Assembly (NCBI RefSeq): GCF_002198115.1
Contig: NZ_NGNR01000004.1
Location: 180,751 to 244,750 of the forward strand
Direction: 5' to 3'
Source of the DNA: Robiginitalea sediminis
GTDB taxonomy: Bacteria > Bacteroidota > Bacteroidia > Flavobacteriales > Flavobacteriaceae
DNA: 64,000 bases
The notes below the pieces were generated by a model that saw only the letters and a program-made list of their open reading frames with translations, searched no databases and was not told the origin of the DNA. Positions within the stretch are counted from its first letter, which is position 1. Every line of letters begins with the position of its first letter. Position numbers and translations under genes: made by a program. Of this stretch, positions 35,648 to 44,381 are shown in pieces.

Positions 35648-36655
35648 CTACCAGCGAATAATAACGCTGCCCCAGGTAAAGCCGCTTCCAAAAGCCGCGA
35701 GGACTACCAGATCGCCCTTCTTTACATGGCCCTGTTCCCAGGCCTCCGTCAGGGCAATGGGGATACTCGCTGCGGTGGTATTCCCATACCGCATGATATT
35801 GTTGTACACCTGGTCGTCTGCGAGGCCGAATTTCTTCTGGATGAATTGGGAAATGCGCAAATTAGCCTGGTGCGGGATCAGCAGGTCGATGTCGGATTTG
35901 TCCAGGCCATTGGTCTTAAGCCCTTCCATAATGACCTCGCTAAAGCGCACCACGGCGTTCTTAAACACAAATTGCCCGTTCATATACGGGTAATAGGAAG
36001 TATCCTCCGGGTCGTTGTCTTTGAGGATGTCCGTGACCCACCGTTTACCCATGCCCGGGGCTATAAGTGACAATTCCTCGGCATGCTGGCCTTCGCTGTG
36101 GAGGTGGCTGGAGAGGATCCCTTTTTTAGGGTCCTCCTCCCGAGTAAGGACTACTGCCCCTGCCCCGTCTCCGAAGATCACGGAAACCCCGCGGCCGCGC
36201 GTGGTCATATCCAACCCACCGGAATGCAGCTCGGAACCGATGACCAGGACATTGCGGTACATCCCCGTCTTGATGTACTGGTCTGCCAGGGATATGCCGT
36301 ATACAAAGCCCGAGCACTGGTTGCGGATATCGATGGCCCCCACGGTAGGGAGGTCAAGGTCCCGCTGCACCAGAACCCCAGGGCCGGGAAAATAGTAATC
36401 CGGGCTCAGGGTGGCAAAGACAATAAAGTCGATCTCGTCCTTGTCGATCCCTGCCCGCTCGATGGCTATCCGGGCTGCCTTCACACCCATGGTAGTAGTG
36501 GTCTCCGAACCGCCAACCACATGGCGGCGCTCCACGATCCCGGTGCGTTCCTGAATCCACTCATCGTTGGTATCCATGAGTTTGGACAGGTCGTGGTTGG
36601 TCACCACATTTTCGGGCACGAAAAATCCCATGCCGCTAATCCTAGAATTGTACAT
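35648..36655 (-). CDS. fabH: 3-oxoacyl-ACP synthase III (FabH-type ketoacyl synthase)
   Basis: A 335-residue FabH-like condensing enzyme that starts fatty-acid chains by joining an acyl-CoA to malonyl-ACP. The triad is complete: Cys114 in IRNQCSGFVYG, His262 in LIPHQANLRI and Asn292 in RYGNTTAASIPIAL. The N-terminal ISGMGFFVPENVVTN and WIQERTGIVERR are typical. The fabH call is by similarity; Bacteroidota often carry several KAS III paralogues, some acting in flexirubin-type pigment or other lipid pathways, and no plsX or rpmF neighbour is present here. The 204-base region upstream is shared with the divergent S9 peptidase gene. Confidence 0.88.
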   Translation of the reverse strand: MYNSRISGMGFFVPENVVTNHDLSKLMDTNDEWIQERTGIVERRHVVGGSETTTTMGVKAARIAIERAGIDKDEIDFIVFATLSPDYYFPGPGVLVQRDLDLPTVGAIDIRNQCSGFVYGISLADQYIKTGMYRNVLVIGSELHSGGLDMTTRGRGVSVIFGDGAGAVVLTREEDPKKGILSSHLHSEGQHAEELSLIAPGMGKRWVTDILKDNDPEDTSYYPYMNGQFVFKNAVVRFSEVIMEGLKTNGLDKSDIDLLIPHQANLRISQFIQKKFGLADDQVYNNIMRYGNTTAASIPIALTEAWEQGHVKKGDLVVLAAFGSGFTWGSVIIRW

Positions 36656-36859
36656 GATCTTGCCGTTTGGTTATGGGGGTATGTCCGCGAAGGGAAATAC
36701 CCGCACCTAAAATACCGATTAATGCCGTCTCGACCTAAAATAGTCCCGGAAAATCGCAGCGGAAATCGGCAACTACGGGTTTCATTACGGGCAAAAGTTA
36801 GTATCTTGAAAAGCTGTTATCGACAACAATCGATCCTGTACAAACCAAAACCTTAAGCC

Positions 36860-39313
36860 ATGACCAAAAGGTTGTTTTTCATCCTGCTTTTAGTCGCCTC
36901 GGGCATCCAGGCCCAGACCCGCCTGGGGTACCAGACCCCGCCGGAACCCATCCGCCAATTGGCTGACGCCTCCATGCCCCCCTGGGTGTGGACCACCCAA
37001 TCCGGCGAGCATATGATTTTGCTTTACAGGGACACCTACAAAAGCATCGAGGAATTATCCCAGCCGGAACTTCGTCTGGCGGGCCTTCGGATTAACCCGA
37101 AAACCAATATCGGCAGCCGCACCACTTTTTATAAAAACCTGAAGGTAAAATCGCCGGATGCGCGCGAACCACGTCAGGTGAGTGGGCTCCCCGGGACTCC
37201 CCGGCTTTCCAACTTCCGCCTTTCCCCGGACGAAACCCAGCTGGCCCTGACCCATACCGGACCCGAGGGGGTGGAGCTCTGGGTGGTGGAGCTGGCCAGT
37301 GCCAAAGCCCGCAGGCTTTCCGCGGGACCGCTCAATGCCAATATGGGGAACCCCATCCAGTGGTTTAAAGACAGCGGCTCCCTTTTGGTCAAGATGCTTC
37401 CCGGGGACCGCCAACCCCTGGTGGACCGGGCCGAAAAGGTACCCGAAGGGCCAACAGTTTCCACCAACGATGGCAAAAAAGCGCAAAACAGGACCTATCA
37501 GGACCTGATCAAAAACCCGGATGACGCCTTTAATTTCGAGCAGCTGGCCCGTTCTGAACTGCACCGGGTGGGCCTGGATGGCAACAGCAAGCTGTGGAAG
37601 GAGGCCGCCCTGTACCGGGGGCTTAACTTTTCGCCTGACGGGTCCTACCTGCTGGCGGTGACCGTGGAAAAACCGTTTTCCTACCTGGTACCCTATACCC
37701 GGTTCCCTTCCCGGACGGCCATCTATACCCGGGAGGGTCAGGAGGTAACCACCCTGTTGGAAGTCCCGCTTATTGAGGACCTGCCCAAGGGCTTTATGGC
37801 GGTGCGGGAAGGCATGCGGGAAATAGGCTGGCGGCACGACAAGCCCGCCGCCCTGGTCTATGTAGAGGCCCTGGACGGGGGCGATCCCGCACGGGAAGTT
37901 CCGTTCCGGGATGCGGTATACACACTGGACGCGCCCTTTAAAGGGCCAGGCACGTTGTTGGTGCAGGTACAGAACCGTTTTGACGCGATATACTGGAGCG
38001 ACGGGGACTGGGCCGTGGTTACGGATTACTGGTTTAACACCCGCAATACCAAGAGCTACCGTTTTGACCCGGCTAACCCGGGCAAAACCCCCGCCCTGCT
38101 CTCGGACCGGAATTACCAGGACCGCTACAGCGACCCCGGGGAGTGGGCCATGACCCGCAATCGCTTCGGGGAGGAAGTCCTGGCACGGGACCGCAACGGC
38201 CATGCCTTCCTGCTGGGGGAAGGCTTCAGTGAAGATGGCCAGGTTCCGTTTGTGGACCGGGTGAATCTGCAGACCCTTGAAAAACAAAGAATCTACCAGT
38301 CCCGCATTCCCGGGAAGATGGAAACCCTCCTGGAGTACGAACCCCTGGAAGACCGGTTGCTGACACGCATAGAATCGCCATCGGAATACCCGAATTATTA
38401 TGAGAAAAGCCTGGTCCGTCGCAAAGGGCCCATGCAACTGACCTTTTTTGAAAATCCGTATGCCTCCCTGGCCCAGGTCCACAAGGAAGTGATAACCTAC
38501 CCCAGGGAAGACGGCCTGGAACTCAGTGGCACGCTTTACCTCCCTGCGGGATACGACCCCGCCTCCGGGGAGAAACTGCCCATGGTGTTGTGGGCCTACC
38601 CAAGGGAATACAAGGACAAGAACAGCGCCTCCCAGAACACTTCCAACCCGAATGAATTTACTTATCCGTCCTGGGGGTCTCCCATCTATTGGGTTACCCG
38701 GGGGTACGCCGTCCTGGACGGCGCAGCCTTTCCCATTATTGGCGAAGGGGACGAAGAGCCCAACGACAGTTTCCGCACCCAACTGGTGGCCAATGCCAGG
38801 GCCGCCATCGATGCCGTGGACGCCATGGGGCATATAGACCGCAACCGTGTGGCGGTGGGCGGCCACAGCTATGGGGCCTTTATGGTGGCCAACCTGCTTT
38901 CGCACTCCGACCTGTTTGCCGCTGGAATTGCCCGCAGCGGGGCCTACAACAGGACCCTGACCCCTTTCGGTTTTCAGCGAGAGGAACGCAATTACTGGGA
39001 AGCCCCGGAGGTATATTACAACATGAGCCCCTTTATGCACGCGGATAAAATGAAGACGCCCCTGCTTTTGATCCACGGGGAGGCCGACAACAATTCAGGG
39101 ACCTACCCCATGCAAAGCGAGCGTTATTTCAATGCCCTGAAAGGGCTTGGGGCAACCGTAAGGCTGGTCATGCTGCCCAAGGAAAGCCATGGGTACCGCG
39201 CCAGGGAAAGCATCCTGCACATGTTGTGGGAACAGGACCAGTGGCTGGAGGCTCACCTGAAACCCGAGACGCCTCAACAGGATCCCTTGCCCGGGCCTGT
39301 GGAGGACAGGTAA
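36860..39313 (+). CDS. Exported S9 (prolyl oligopeptidase) family peptidase
   Basis: An 817-residue serine peptidase with a signal peptide (MTKRLFFILLLVASGIQAQ). The N-terminal two thirds form a beta-propeller; the C-terminal alpha/beta hydrolase carries the triad Ser670 in GGHSYGAFMV, Asp743 in HGEADNNSGTYP and His777 in KESHGYRARE. The C-terminal pattern resembles the glutamyl-endopeptidase-like S9 branch. It should cleave peptides in the periplasm or outside the cell. The gene has a weak -7-like TATCTTGA upstream. Its last 40 bases overlap, on the opposite strand, the end of the ABC1-kinase gene. Confidence 0.92.
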   Translation: MTKRLFFILLLVASGIQAQTRLGYQTPPEPIRQLADASMPPWVWTTQSGEHMILLYRDTYKSIEELSQPELRLAGLRINPKTNIGSRTTFYKNLKVKSPDAREPRQVSGLPGTPRLSNFRLSPDETQLALTHTGPEGVELWVVELASAKARRLSAGPLNANMGNPIQWFKDSGSLLVKMLPGDRQPLVDRAEKVPEGPTVSTNDGKKAQNRTYQDLIKNPDDAFNFEQLARSELHRVGLDGNSKLWKEAALYRGLNFSPDGSYLLAVTVEKPFSYLVPYTRFPSRTAIYTREGQEVTTLLEVPLIEDLPKGFMAVREGMREIGWRHDKPAALVYVEALDGGDPAREVPFRDAVYTLDAPFKGPGTLLVQVQNRFDAIYWSDGDWAVVTDYWFNTRNTKSYRFDPANPGKTPALLSDRNYQDRYSDPGEWAMTRNRFGEEVLARDRNGHAFLLGEGFSEDGQVPFVDRVNLQTLEKQRIYQSRIPGKMETLLEYEPLEDRLLTRIESPSEYPNYYEKSLVRRKGPMQLTFFENPYASLAQVHKEVITYPREDGLELSGTLYLPAGYDPASGEKLPMVLWAYPREYKDKNSASQNTSNPNEFTYPSWGSPIYWVTRGYAVLDGAAFPIIGEGDEEPNDSFRTQLVANARAAIDAVDAMGHIDRNRVAVGGHSYGAFMVANLLSHSDLFAAGIARSGAYNRTLTPFGFQREERNYWEAPEVYYNMSPFMHADKMKTPLLLIHGEADNNSGTYPMQSERYFNALKGLGATVRLVMLPKESHGYRARESILHMLWEQDQWLEAHLKPETPQQDPLPGPVEDR

Positions 39314-40611
39314 GTCCTGAAGCGCGAAACCTGAATACGCGCACGCAGGTCGTGCAGGAGGTTGTACAACCCGAAGAATGTGCGGTTGATGTAGATAAAG
39401 TGACGGGAGCCCCTGCTGGCATTGCGGTTCCGGATTTCCGTATCGGAGGCAAAACGGCGGCTCAGGTCGGCAATGCGGCCCCAGAACCCGGGGTCTGAAA
39501 AATCGAAAGTCTCCGCCTGGAAGGGCTCGGTAAAGAGTTGCAGCATTTCCCGGAACAGGGCCGTAAAAAAAGCCACCTCCTCCGGGGTATCCCCGGGGGT
39601 AAGGATTTCGAGTTCCCGGAGTTTTTCCTCCAGCATAACCGGATTTCCGATATTTTCCGCCTGTGCCAGTTCAAAATAAGGCTTGTAGAATGCTTCGGGG
39701 ATTTCCTTGACACACCCGAAATCTATGGCGATAAGCGCACCGTCCTCCCCTACCAGGAAATTACCCGGATGCGGGTCGGCGTGGACCAGCCGCAACTGGT
39801 GGATCTGGTACATATAGAAGTCCCAAAGCGTTTGCCCCAGACGGTCCCCTTCTTCCCTGGAATAGGGCCCCTTCACAAATTCCCCCAGATGGACCCCTTC
39901 CATCCAGTCCATGGTGAGGATTCGCTCAGAGGACCATTGCGGATAATAGGAAGGGAAGCGCACACCGGGCAGGTGCCTGCACGCCTCGGTTACCGCTTCG
40001 GACCGCTTCAGCTCCAGGCAATAGTCCGTTTCCTCCATTAGCTTCTCGGCCACCTCCCGGAAGTACTTCTCGGTTTCCCGGCTGCTGAGGTTAAACATGC
40101 GCAAGGCGATGGGGCGTACCAGGGCCAGGTCCGACCCGATGCTGTCGGAAACCCCGGGGTATTGGACCTTCACAGCCAGTTCCCGGCCGTCCTTACGGGC
40201 GCGGTGCACCTGGCCAATACTCGCGGCATTGACCGATTCCGGTTCGAAATGGTCGAACAGATCCTCAGGATACTGCTCCAGGGACGCCTGGAATGTCTTC
40301 CGCACCAGGGGGGCTGAGAGCGGCGGTACGGAAAATTGCGCCAGGGAAAAGCGCTCTACGTAGGCCTGGGGCAGGAGGTTCTTCTCCATACTCAGCATCT
40401 GGGCCACCTTAAGAGCGCTTCCTTTAAGGCGCTTGAGCCCGTCGTAGACATCCTTGGCGTTCTCCTCATCGAGGGAGGTACGGTCCGTCTCGGGATCCAG
40501 TAATTTCTGGCCGTAATACTTCAGGTAGTTCCCCCCAAGCTTCACCCCGGTTTGCACCAGCTTACCCGCCCGCTCGAATTTGGTTACCGGGATATGGTCC
40601 AGTGTTTTCAT
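39274..40611 (-). CDS. ABC1/AarF (UbiB-like) atypical kinase
   Basis: A 445-residue protein of the ABC1 (ADCK/UbiB) family of atypical kinases or ATPases. Motifs: the KxGQ-region equivalent LKGSALKVAQMLSMEKN, ATP-site lysine in AVKVQYPGVSDS, ASIGQVHRA, and the catalytic LVHADPHPGNFLVGEDG with the metal-binding AIDFGCVKEI. There is no C-terminal membrane anchor as in E. coli UbiB. Family members support quinone biosynthesis or other lipid-related steps; the role here is not known. The start codon overlaps the end of a TetR-like gene by 4 bases, making a two-gene unit. Its last 40 bases are antisense to the S9 peptidase 3' end. Confidence 0.9.
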   Translation of the reverse strand: MKTLDHIPVTKFERAGKLVQTGVKLGGNYLKYYGQKLLDPETDRTSLDEENAKDVYDGLKRLKGSALKVAQMLSMEKNLLPQAYVERFSLAQFSVPPLSAPLVRKTFQASLEQYPEDLFDHFEPESVNAASIGQVHRARKDGRELAVKVQYPGVSDSIGSDLALVRPIALRMFNLSSRETEKYFREVAEKLMEETDYCLELKRSEAVTEACRHLPGVRFPSYYPQWSSERILTMDWMEGVHLGEFVKGPYSREEGDRLGQTLWDFYMYQIHQLRLVHADPHPGNFLVGEDGALIAIDFGCVKEIPEAFYKPYFELAQAENIGNPVMLEEKLRELEILTPGDTPEEVAFFTALFREMLQLFTEPFQAETFDFSDPGFWGRIADLSRRFASDTEIRNRNASRGSRHFIYINRTFFGLYNLLHDLRARIQVSRFRTYLSSTGPGKGSC

Positions 40612-41276
40612 ACCCGGGTGGCAAAGTGTTCGCGAAACAGGAATTTGCCAAAATCCACCAGCCGCTCTACCGGGGCGGTATCGGCCAGGTCAAAAAAGGT
40701 CTGGACGGATTTTTCGATGGCCATATCGGTCTTCTCAAAGCCCCGGGATTCATCCTTCATCCAGAACCGCATCAGAAAAAGCAATTGGAGCCAGAGCCCT
40801 TCGGAAACCACCTTGGAGCTGGCCTGGGAGAAGCGTTCTCCCATGTCCGATTGCATTTCAGGAGCCCATTCCTCTTGCAATCCGAGTATTTTCTTCCGGA
40901 GCCCGCTGAGTTTTTCGAGCCGTTCCAAGGGCATCCCTCCACCCTGCAGGGCCATTAAAACATAGGACCTGTTAAGGGTGAGTAACTCAAAAAAAGTATA
41001 GAAGAAACTAAGCCATTTATCCCTGGGGGTATAGGCTTCGAATCCGGCACCCTTCTCCACCCGTGCCAGGGTCTGGTCGAAGAATGACACCCAAACCGCC
41101 CGGTCAAGCGCTTCCAGGGATCCGAACAAGGCGTAGAAATCCGATTCCTCCGCCCCTACATACTTGGTAAAGGCGTAAACCGAAGCCGGGGCCTTTCCCT
41201 CTTCAAGACAGTGCATCATGTAGGCAGAGAGGAAATCCTCTGCTGTTTTTGCCGTTGCTTTCTTTTTCGTAGCCAT
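40608..41276 (-). CDS. TetR-like transcriptional regulator
   Basis: A 222-residue protein with a TetR-type N-terminal helix-turn-helix (about 10-55: APASVYAFTKYVGAEESDFYALFGSLEALD) and an all-helical C-terminal ligand-binding-like domain with WLSFFYTFFELLTLNRSYVLMAL. The N-terminus starts with a lysine-rich MATKKKATAKTAE tail. It is translationally coupled to the ABC1 kinase downstream. The DNA-binding part is weakly conserved, so a non-regulatory accessory role is possible. The AT-rich region upstream contains the candidate small RNA. Confidence 0.8.
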   Translation of the reverse strand: MATKKKATAKTAEDFLSAYMMHCLEEGKAPASVYAFTKYVGAEESDFYALFGSLEALDRAVWVSFFDQTLARVEKGAGFEAYTPRDKWLSFFYTFFELLTLNRSYVLMALQGGGMPLERLEKLSGLRKKILGLQEEWAPEMQSDMGERFSQASSKVVSEGLWLQLLFLMRFWMKDESRGFEKTDMAIEKSVQTFFDLADTAPVERLVDFGKFLFREHFATRV

Positions 41277-41346
41277 AGCTTATTTTGTTTATGCTAAAGT
41301 ATATTTTATTAGACATTAATACTGTTAATGCCTCGATAAATTCCAT

Positions 41347-41377
41347 AAAAAAACGTGCTTCCGGAGAGAAAGCACGC
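41347..41377 (-). terminator. Intrinsic terminator of the candidate small RNA
   Basis: On the minus strand CGTGCTT (41376-41370), a 9-base loop, and AAGCACG (41360-41354) form a 7-bp stem followed by seven T residues (41353-41347). Confidence 0.75.
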
Positions 41378-41458
41378 TTTTCAAACAACCTAACCAATTA
41401 ATAAACAAACTGATTACAATCTCAAAACGCTTACTCGTAGCTATCTTGAACTCGAATC
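41347..41458 (-). ncRNA. Candidate small RNA (about 110 nt), minus strand
   Basis: A complete minus-strand promoter (TTG, 20-base spacer, TATATTTG) is followed after about 110 bases by a terminator hairpin (AAGCACG stem with a T7 tract). No annotated gene lies between, and the TetR gene starts beyond the terminator, so the unit should yield a discrete short RNA or an attenuated leader for the TetR-ABC1 unit. The first codons after the promoter could encode a 9-residue peptide, MIRVQDSYE. No known RNA family was recognised. Confidence 0.5.
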
Positions 41459-41462
41459 ATGA

Positions 41463-41493
41463 CAAATATAATAGTGTTTAATTTTATATGCAA
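41463..41493 (-). promoter_or_regulatory. Full Bacteroidota promoter on the minus strand (TTG, 20 nt, TATATTTG)
   Basis: TTG (41493-41491), exactly 20 bases, then TATATTTG (41470-41463). Both elements match the consensus. It points away from htpG toward the TetR gene, with a terminator about 90 bases downstream. Confidence 0.7.
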
Positions 41494-41556
41494 TTCACTA
41501 AACATTATTTTGTGTTAATTTTTTCCCAAACCCTAAACTTGACATCCTTATGCCAG

Positions 41557-41590
41557 TTTGTCACTCCTGTCTGTCTTGGTATTTTTTTTG
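41557..41590 (+). promoter_or_regulatory. Promoter for htpG (TTTG, 19 nt, TATTTTTTTTG)
   Basis: TTTG at 41557-41560, a 19-base spacer, then TATTTTTTTTG, a stretched -7 element, 32 bases before the htpG ATG. No CIRCE-like inverted repeat was seen around it. Confidence 0.6.
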
Positions 41591-41622
41591 TTCATAAGGG
41601 ACGGAACTAAATGTAATCAGAT

Positions 41623-43509
41623 ATGGCCACAGGCAAAATCAATGTATCGGTAGACAATATTTTCCCGCTGATCAAGAAATTCCTTTACAGCGATCATGAG
41701 ATTTTCCTCAGGGAACTTATTTCCAACGCCACAGATGCTACGCTAAAACTGAAGCACCTGGCGGCTATTGGCGAATCAAATGTGGAATTGGGGGACCCCA
41801 AAATTGAAGTTCGGGTAAACAAAGAAGCGAAGACCCTCCACATCATCGACCAGGGGATTGGGATGACCGAGGAGGAAGTAAAAAAATACATTAACGAGGT
41901 AGCCTTTTCCGGAGCAGAGGAGTTCCTGGATAAATACAAGGACGCCGGGAAGGATGCCGGGATCATCGGACACTTCGGCCTGGGCTTTTATTCTTCCTTC
42001 ATGGTAGCCGGCAAGGTGGAGATCAACACCAAGAGCTACCAGGATGCCCCTGCAGTGCACTGGGTCTGCGAGGGCAACCCGGAATTCACCCTCTCCCCTT
42101 CGGACAAAACCGACCGGGGAACGGAAATCATCCTCCACATCGCAGAGGATTCCACAGAATTCCTGGAAGAGGGACGGATTCGTGAACTCCTTCTGAAATA
42201 CAATAAGTTTATGCCGGTGCCCATTAAATTCGGGACCCGTACCGAAACCCTTCCCAAACCCGAAGGCGCCAAGGAAGACGAGCCGGCACCCACCCAGGAG
42301 GTAGACGACATCATCAACAACCCCAGGCCGGCATGGACCCAAAAACCTGCGGATCTGGAAGATGCCGACTACCGCAAATTCTACCGGGAGCTTTACCCCA
42401 TGCAGTTTGAAGAGCCCCTGTTCCACATCCACCTGAATGTGGATTACCCCTTCAACCTGACCGGTATCCTGTACTTCCCCAAACTGACCGGGGAGATGAA
42501 CCTGCAAAAGGACCGGATCCAGCTGTATCAGAACCAGGTTTTCGTAACGGACAACGTGGAAGGCATTGTCCCCGAATTCCTCACCATGCTGCGCGGGGTC
42601 ATCGATTCCCCGGACATCCCCCTGAACGTCTCCCGTTCCTACCTGCAGGCAGACGGGGCCGTTAAAAAGATATCGGCCTACATCACCCGGAAGGTGGCAG
42701 ACAAGCTGACCTCCCTGTTCAAGGAAGACCGCAAAGCTTTTGAAGAAAAGTGGAACGACATCAAGATCGTGATTGAATACGGGATGCTTTCCGAGGAAAA
42801 ATTCTTCGACAAGGCCGAGGCCTTTGCCCTTTACCCTACTGTAGATGGCACGTTTTACACCTTCGAGGAACTTCAGGAGAAAGTCAAAGACCTGCAGACT
42901 GACAAGGACGAGCGCCTGATCCTGCTGTATGCCTCAGACAAGGAGGCCCAGCACTCCTATATAGAAGCAGCCAGGGCCAAGGGCTACGAGGTACTGCTCA
43001 TGGACAGCCCAATTGTGGCCCACCTGATGCAAAAACTGGAAACCTCCAAAGAGAAACTGTCCTTCGCACGGGTAGACGCAGACCACCTGGACAAGCTTAT
43101 CGCCAAAGACGAGCCTCAGGTTTCCAAACTTACCGATGAGGAGAAAGAGACTTTTAAAGGCCAGATGGAAGCCGTATTGGGCGAAAACAGCCCATACAAC
43201 GTGCAGATGGAGGCCATGGACAGCCAGGCGGCACCCTTTATGATTACCGAGCCCGAATTCATGAGGCGGATGAAGGAGATGCAGCAAACCGGAGGTGGCA
43301 TGTTCGGCATGGGTCACATGCCCGAGATGTACAACCTGGTGGTCAATACCAACCACCCCCTGGTGGGCGAAATCCTAAACACCAGGACAGAGAAGAAGCG
43401 GACCCGCCTCATTAACCAGTCCCTGGACCTGGCGCGCCTCTCCAAGGGCTTGTTAAAAGGGGAAGACCTTACCCGCTTTATCAGCCGTAGTTATGAAATG
43501 GTGAAATAA
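41623..43509 (+). CDS. htpG: Chaperone protein HtpG (Hsp90)
   Basis: A 628-residue Hsp90-family ATP-dependent chaperone. The N-terminal GHKL ATPase domain shows DHEIFLRELISNATDAT, IIDQGIGMTEEE, and the G2 loop in IGHFGLGFYSSFMVAGKV; the middle domain has LYFPKLTGEMNLQKDRIQLY and DSPDIPLNVSRSYLQ; the C-terminal dimerisation domain has the usual late segments. The length is normal and it lacks a eukaryotic MEEVD end. It is a single-gene unit with its own promoter and a strong terminator 17 bases after its stop. Confidence 0.97.
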   Translation: MATGKINVSVDNIFPLIKKFLYSDHEIFLRELISNATDATLKLKHLAAIGESNVELGDPKIEVRVNKEAKTLHIIDQGIGMTEEEVKKYINEVAFSGAEEFLDKYKDAGKDAGIIGHFGLGFYSSFMVAGKVEINTKSYQDAPAVHWVCEGNPEFTLSPSDKTDRGTEIILHIAEDSTEFLEEGRIRELLLKYNKFMPVPIKFGTRTETLPKPEGAKEDEPAPTQEVDDIINNPRPAWTQKPADLEDADYRKFYRELYPMQFEEPLFHIHLNVDYPFNLTGILYFPKLTGEMNLQKDRIQLYQNQVFVTDNVEGIVPEFLTMLRGVIDSPDIPLNVSRSYLQADGAVKKISAYITRKVADKLTSLFKEDRKAFEEKWNDIKIVIEYGMLSEEKFFDKAEAFALYPTVDGTFYTFEELQEKVKDLQTDKDERLILLYASDKEAQHSYIEAARAKGYEVLLMDSPIVAHLMQKLETSKEKLSFARVDADHLDKLIAKDEPQVSKLTDEEKETFKGQMEAVLGENSPYNVQMEAMDSQAAPFMITEPEFMRRMKEMQQTGGGMFGMGHMPEMYNLVVNTNHPLVGEILNTRTEKKRTRLINQSLDLARLSKGLLKGEDLTRFISRSYEMVK

Positions 43510-43525
43510 ATTCCTCCGCCAACAG

Positions 43526-43557
43526 AAAAAAATCCGCCCCTGAAGGCGGATTTTTTG
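43526..43557 (+). terminator. Intrinsic terminator of htpG
   Basis: AAAAATCCGCC, loop CCTGAA, GGCGGATTTTTT. It could also act on the minus strand because A and T tracts flank both sides. Confidence 0.9.
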
Positions 43558-43624
43558 TCCCCGCTCCTGCCCGATTACGGTCGCAATACTGAGCCTCGCA
43601 GTCGGATTGTTTACCTTTATATCT

Positions 43625-43978
43625 ATGACATTATCCTGGCACTACATAGCAATGGCCCTCCTCTATATCGCAGCGGGGCTGGCCCACTGGATCTACCCGA
43701 AAATCTATCGCGGGATAATGCCGGGTTGGGTCCCCTGGAAAAAGGCAACAGTACTACTCAGCGGGGTTTTGGAAGTGCTCTTGGGAATCCTGTTGTTTTT
43801 TCCTGCCTGGGCACCCTATGCCCTTTACGGTATCATGGCCATGCTGTTGGCCTTCCTTCCGGTACATGGGTATATGTTGCGCCACGCAGACCGTTTCCCG
43901 AAAATCCCATATGCCCTGCTGTGGGTTCGCATTCCGCTTCAGGGGGTACTTATGGCATGGGCATGGGCCTACCTGTAA
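43625..43978 (+). CDS. DoxX-like small membrane protein
   Basis: A 117-residue protein with four predicted transmembrane helices and the DoxX-like start LSWHYIAMALLYIAAGLAHW, followed by a basic loop and YALYGIMAMLLAFLPVHGYML. The family name is by resemblance; no enzymatic role is established. The ATG at 43625 is preferred over an upstream start at 43607, since a near -7 box (TACCTTTA, 43612-43619) ends 5 bases before it. Its stop is 4 bases from the stop of the convergent putative anti-sigma gene. Confidence 0.75.
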   Translation: MTLSWHYIAMALLYIAAGLAHWIYPKIYRGIMPGWVPWKKATVLLSGVLEVLLGILLFFPAWAPYALYGIMAMLLAFLPVHGYMLRHADRFPKIPYALLWVRIPLQGVLMAWAWAYL

Positions 43979-43982
43979 CCCT

Positions 43983-44381
43983 TCAACGCAGCCCCTTGTG
44001 TGCATGGTAACGCTGCAACCATACAAACTGGAACAGGGCAAAAACCAACAGGGCCAGCGCACCCCATGCAGCACTATCCGGCACGTCAGGAAGACTAAAA
44101 TCCGGGGCATTCCACTCTCGAAGCCGCCCAAAGGCCCCTTCCAGGAGCAGATGACGACCCTCGGAAGATCCGGGCATAAACAAATTTGCAAATGTCAGGC
44201 CGGCAAGAAGCACCAAAACCCATGTTCTATGCTGCTTCCACCAGGGTATCCGGGTTTGGGTCACCTGCGCCGTTTCCGGTTGGAGCTGTGCCATCACCTT
44301 GTCGGTAAACCCTTCAGGGGCTTTTTCCATGGCCTCACCAAGGAGCTCCTTCCATTTCCTGTAATCGTTTTCAGCTTCCAT
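43983..44381 (-). CDS. Putative anti-sigma factor (membrane protein)
   Basis: A 132-residue protein: a soluble helical N-terminal part (MEAENDYRKWKELLGEAM, FTDKVMAQLQ) followed by two hydrophobic segments (WVLVLLAGLTFANLFM and WGALALLVFALFQFVWL). The gene directly follows and overlaps an ECF sigma gene by 11 bases, the usual arrangement of a membrane anti-sigma factor. No zinc-binding ZAS motif (HxxxCxxC) is visible, so it would be an unrelated or diverged type. The start at 44381 is chosen; the frame is open to 44417. Function is inferred from context. Confidence 0.65.
   Translation of the reverse strand: MEAENDYRKWKELLGEAMEKAPEGFTDKVMAQLQPETAQVTQTRIPWWKQHRTWVLVLLAGLTFANLFMPGSSEGRHLLLEGAFGRLREWNAPDFSLPDVPDSAAWGALALLVFALFQFVWLQRYHAHKGLR

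Larger units (their letters stand above)
41277..41622. other. AT-rich intergenic region before htpG
   Basis: A 346-base gap, much more AT-rich than its surroundings. It contains a minus-strand promoter (41463-41493), a minus-strand terminator (41347-41377), the htpG promoter (41557-41590), and between 41381 and 41400 a sequence (AAACAACCTAACCA) similar to one beside the terminator at 46308. No tRNA is present. The only frame of note is a 9-codon one on the minus strand beginning at 41460. Confidence 0.6.

Noticed and set aside
37055..39076. 673-codon minus-strand frame inside the S9 peptidase gene
   Set aside because: Composition (His/Gly/Pro/Gln-rich, no motif) and full overlap with a peptidase having an intact catalytic triad show it is a shadow frame.
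41203..41397. 64-codon minus-strand frame overlapping the TetR gene start
   Set aside because: It lies in another frame over the TetR start and the terminator hairpin, with no family resemblance.
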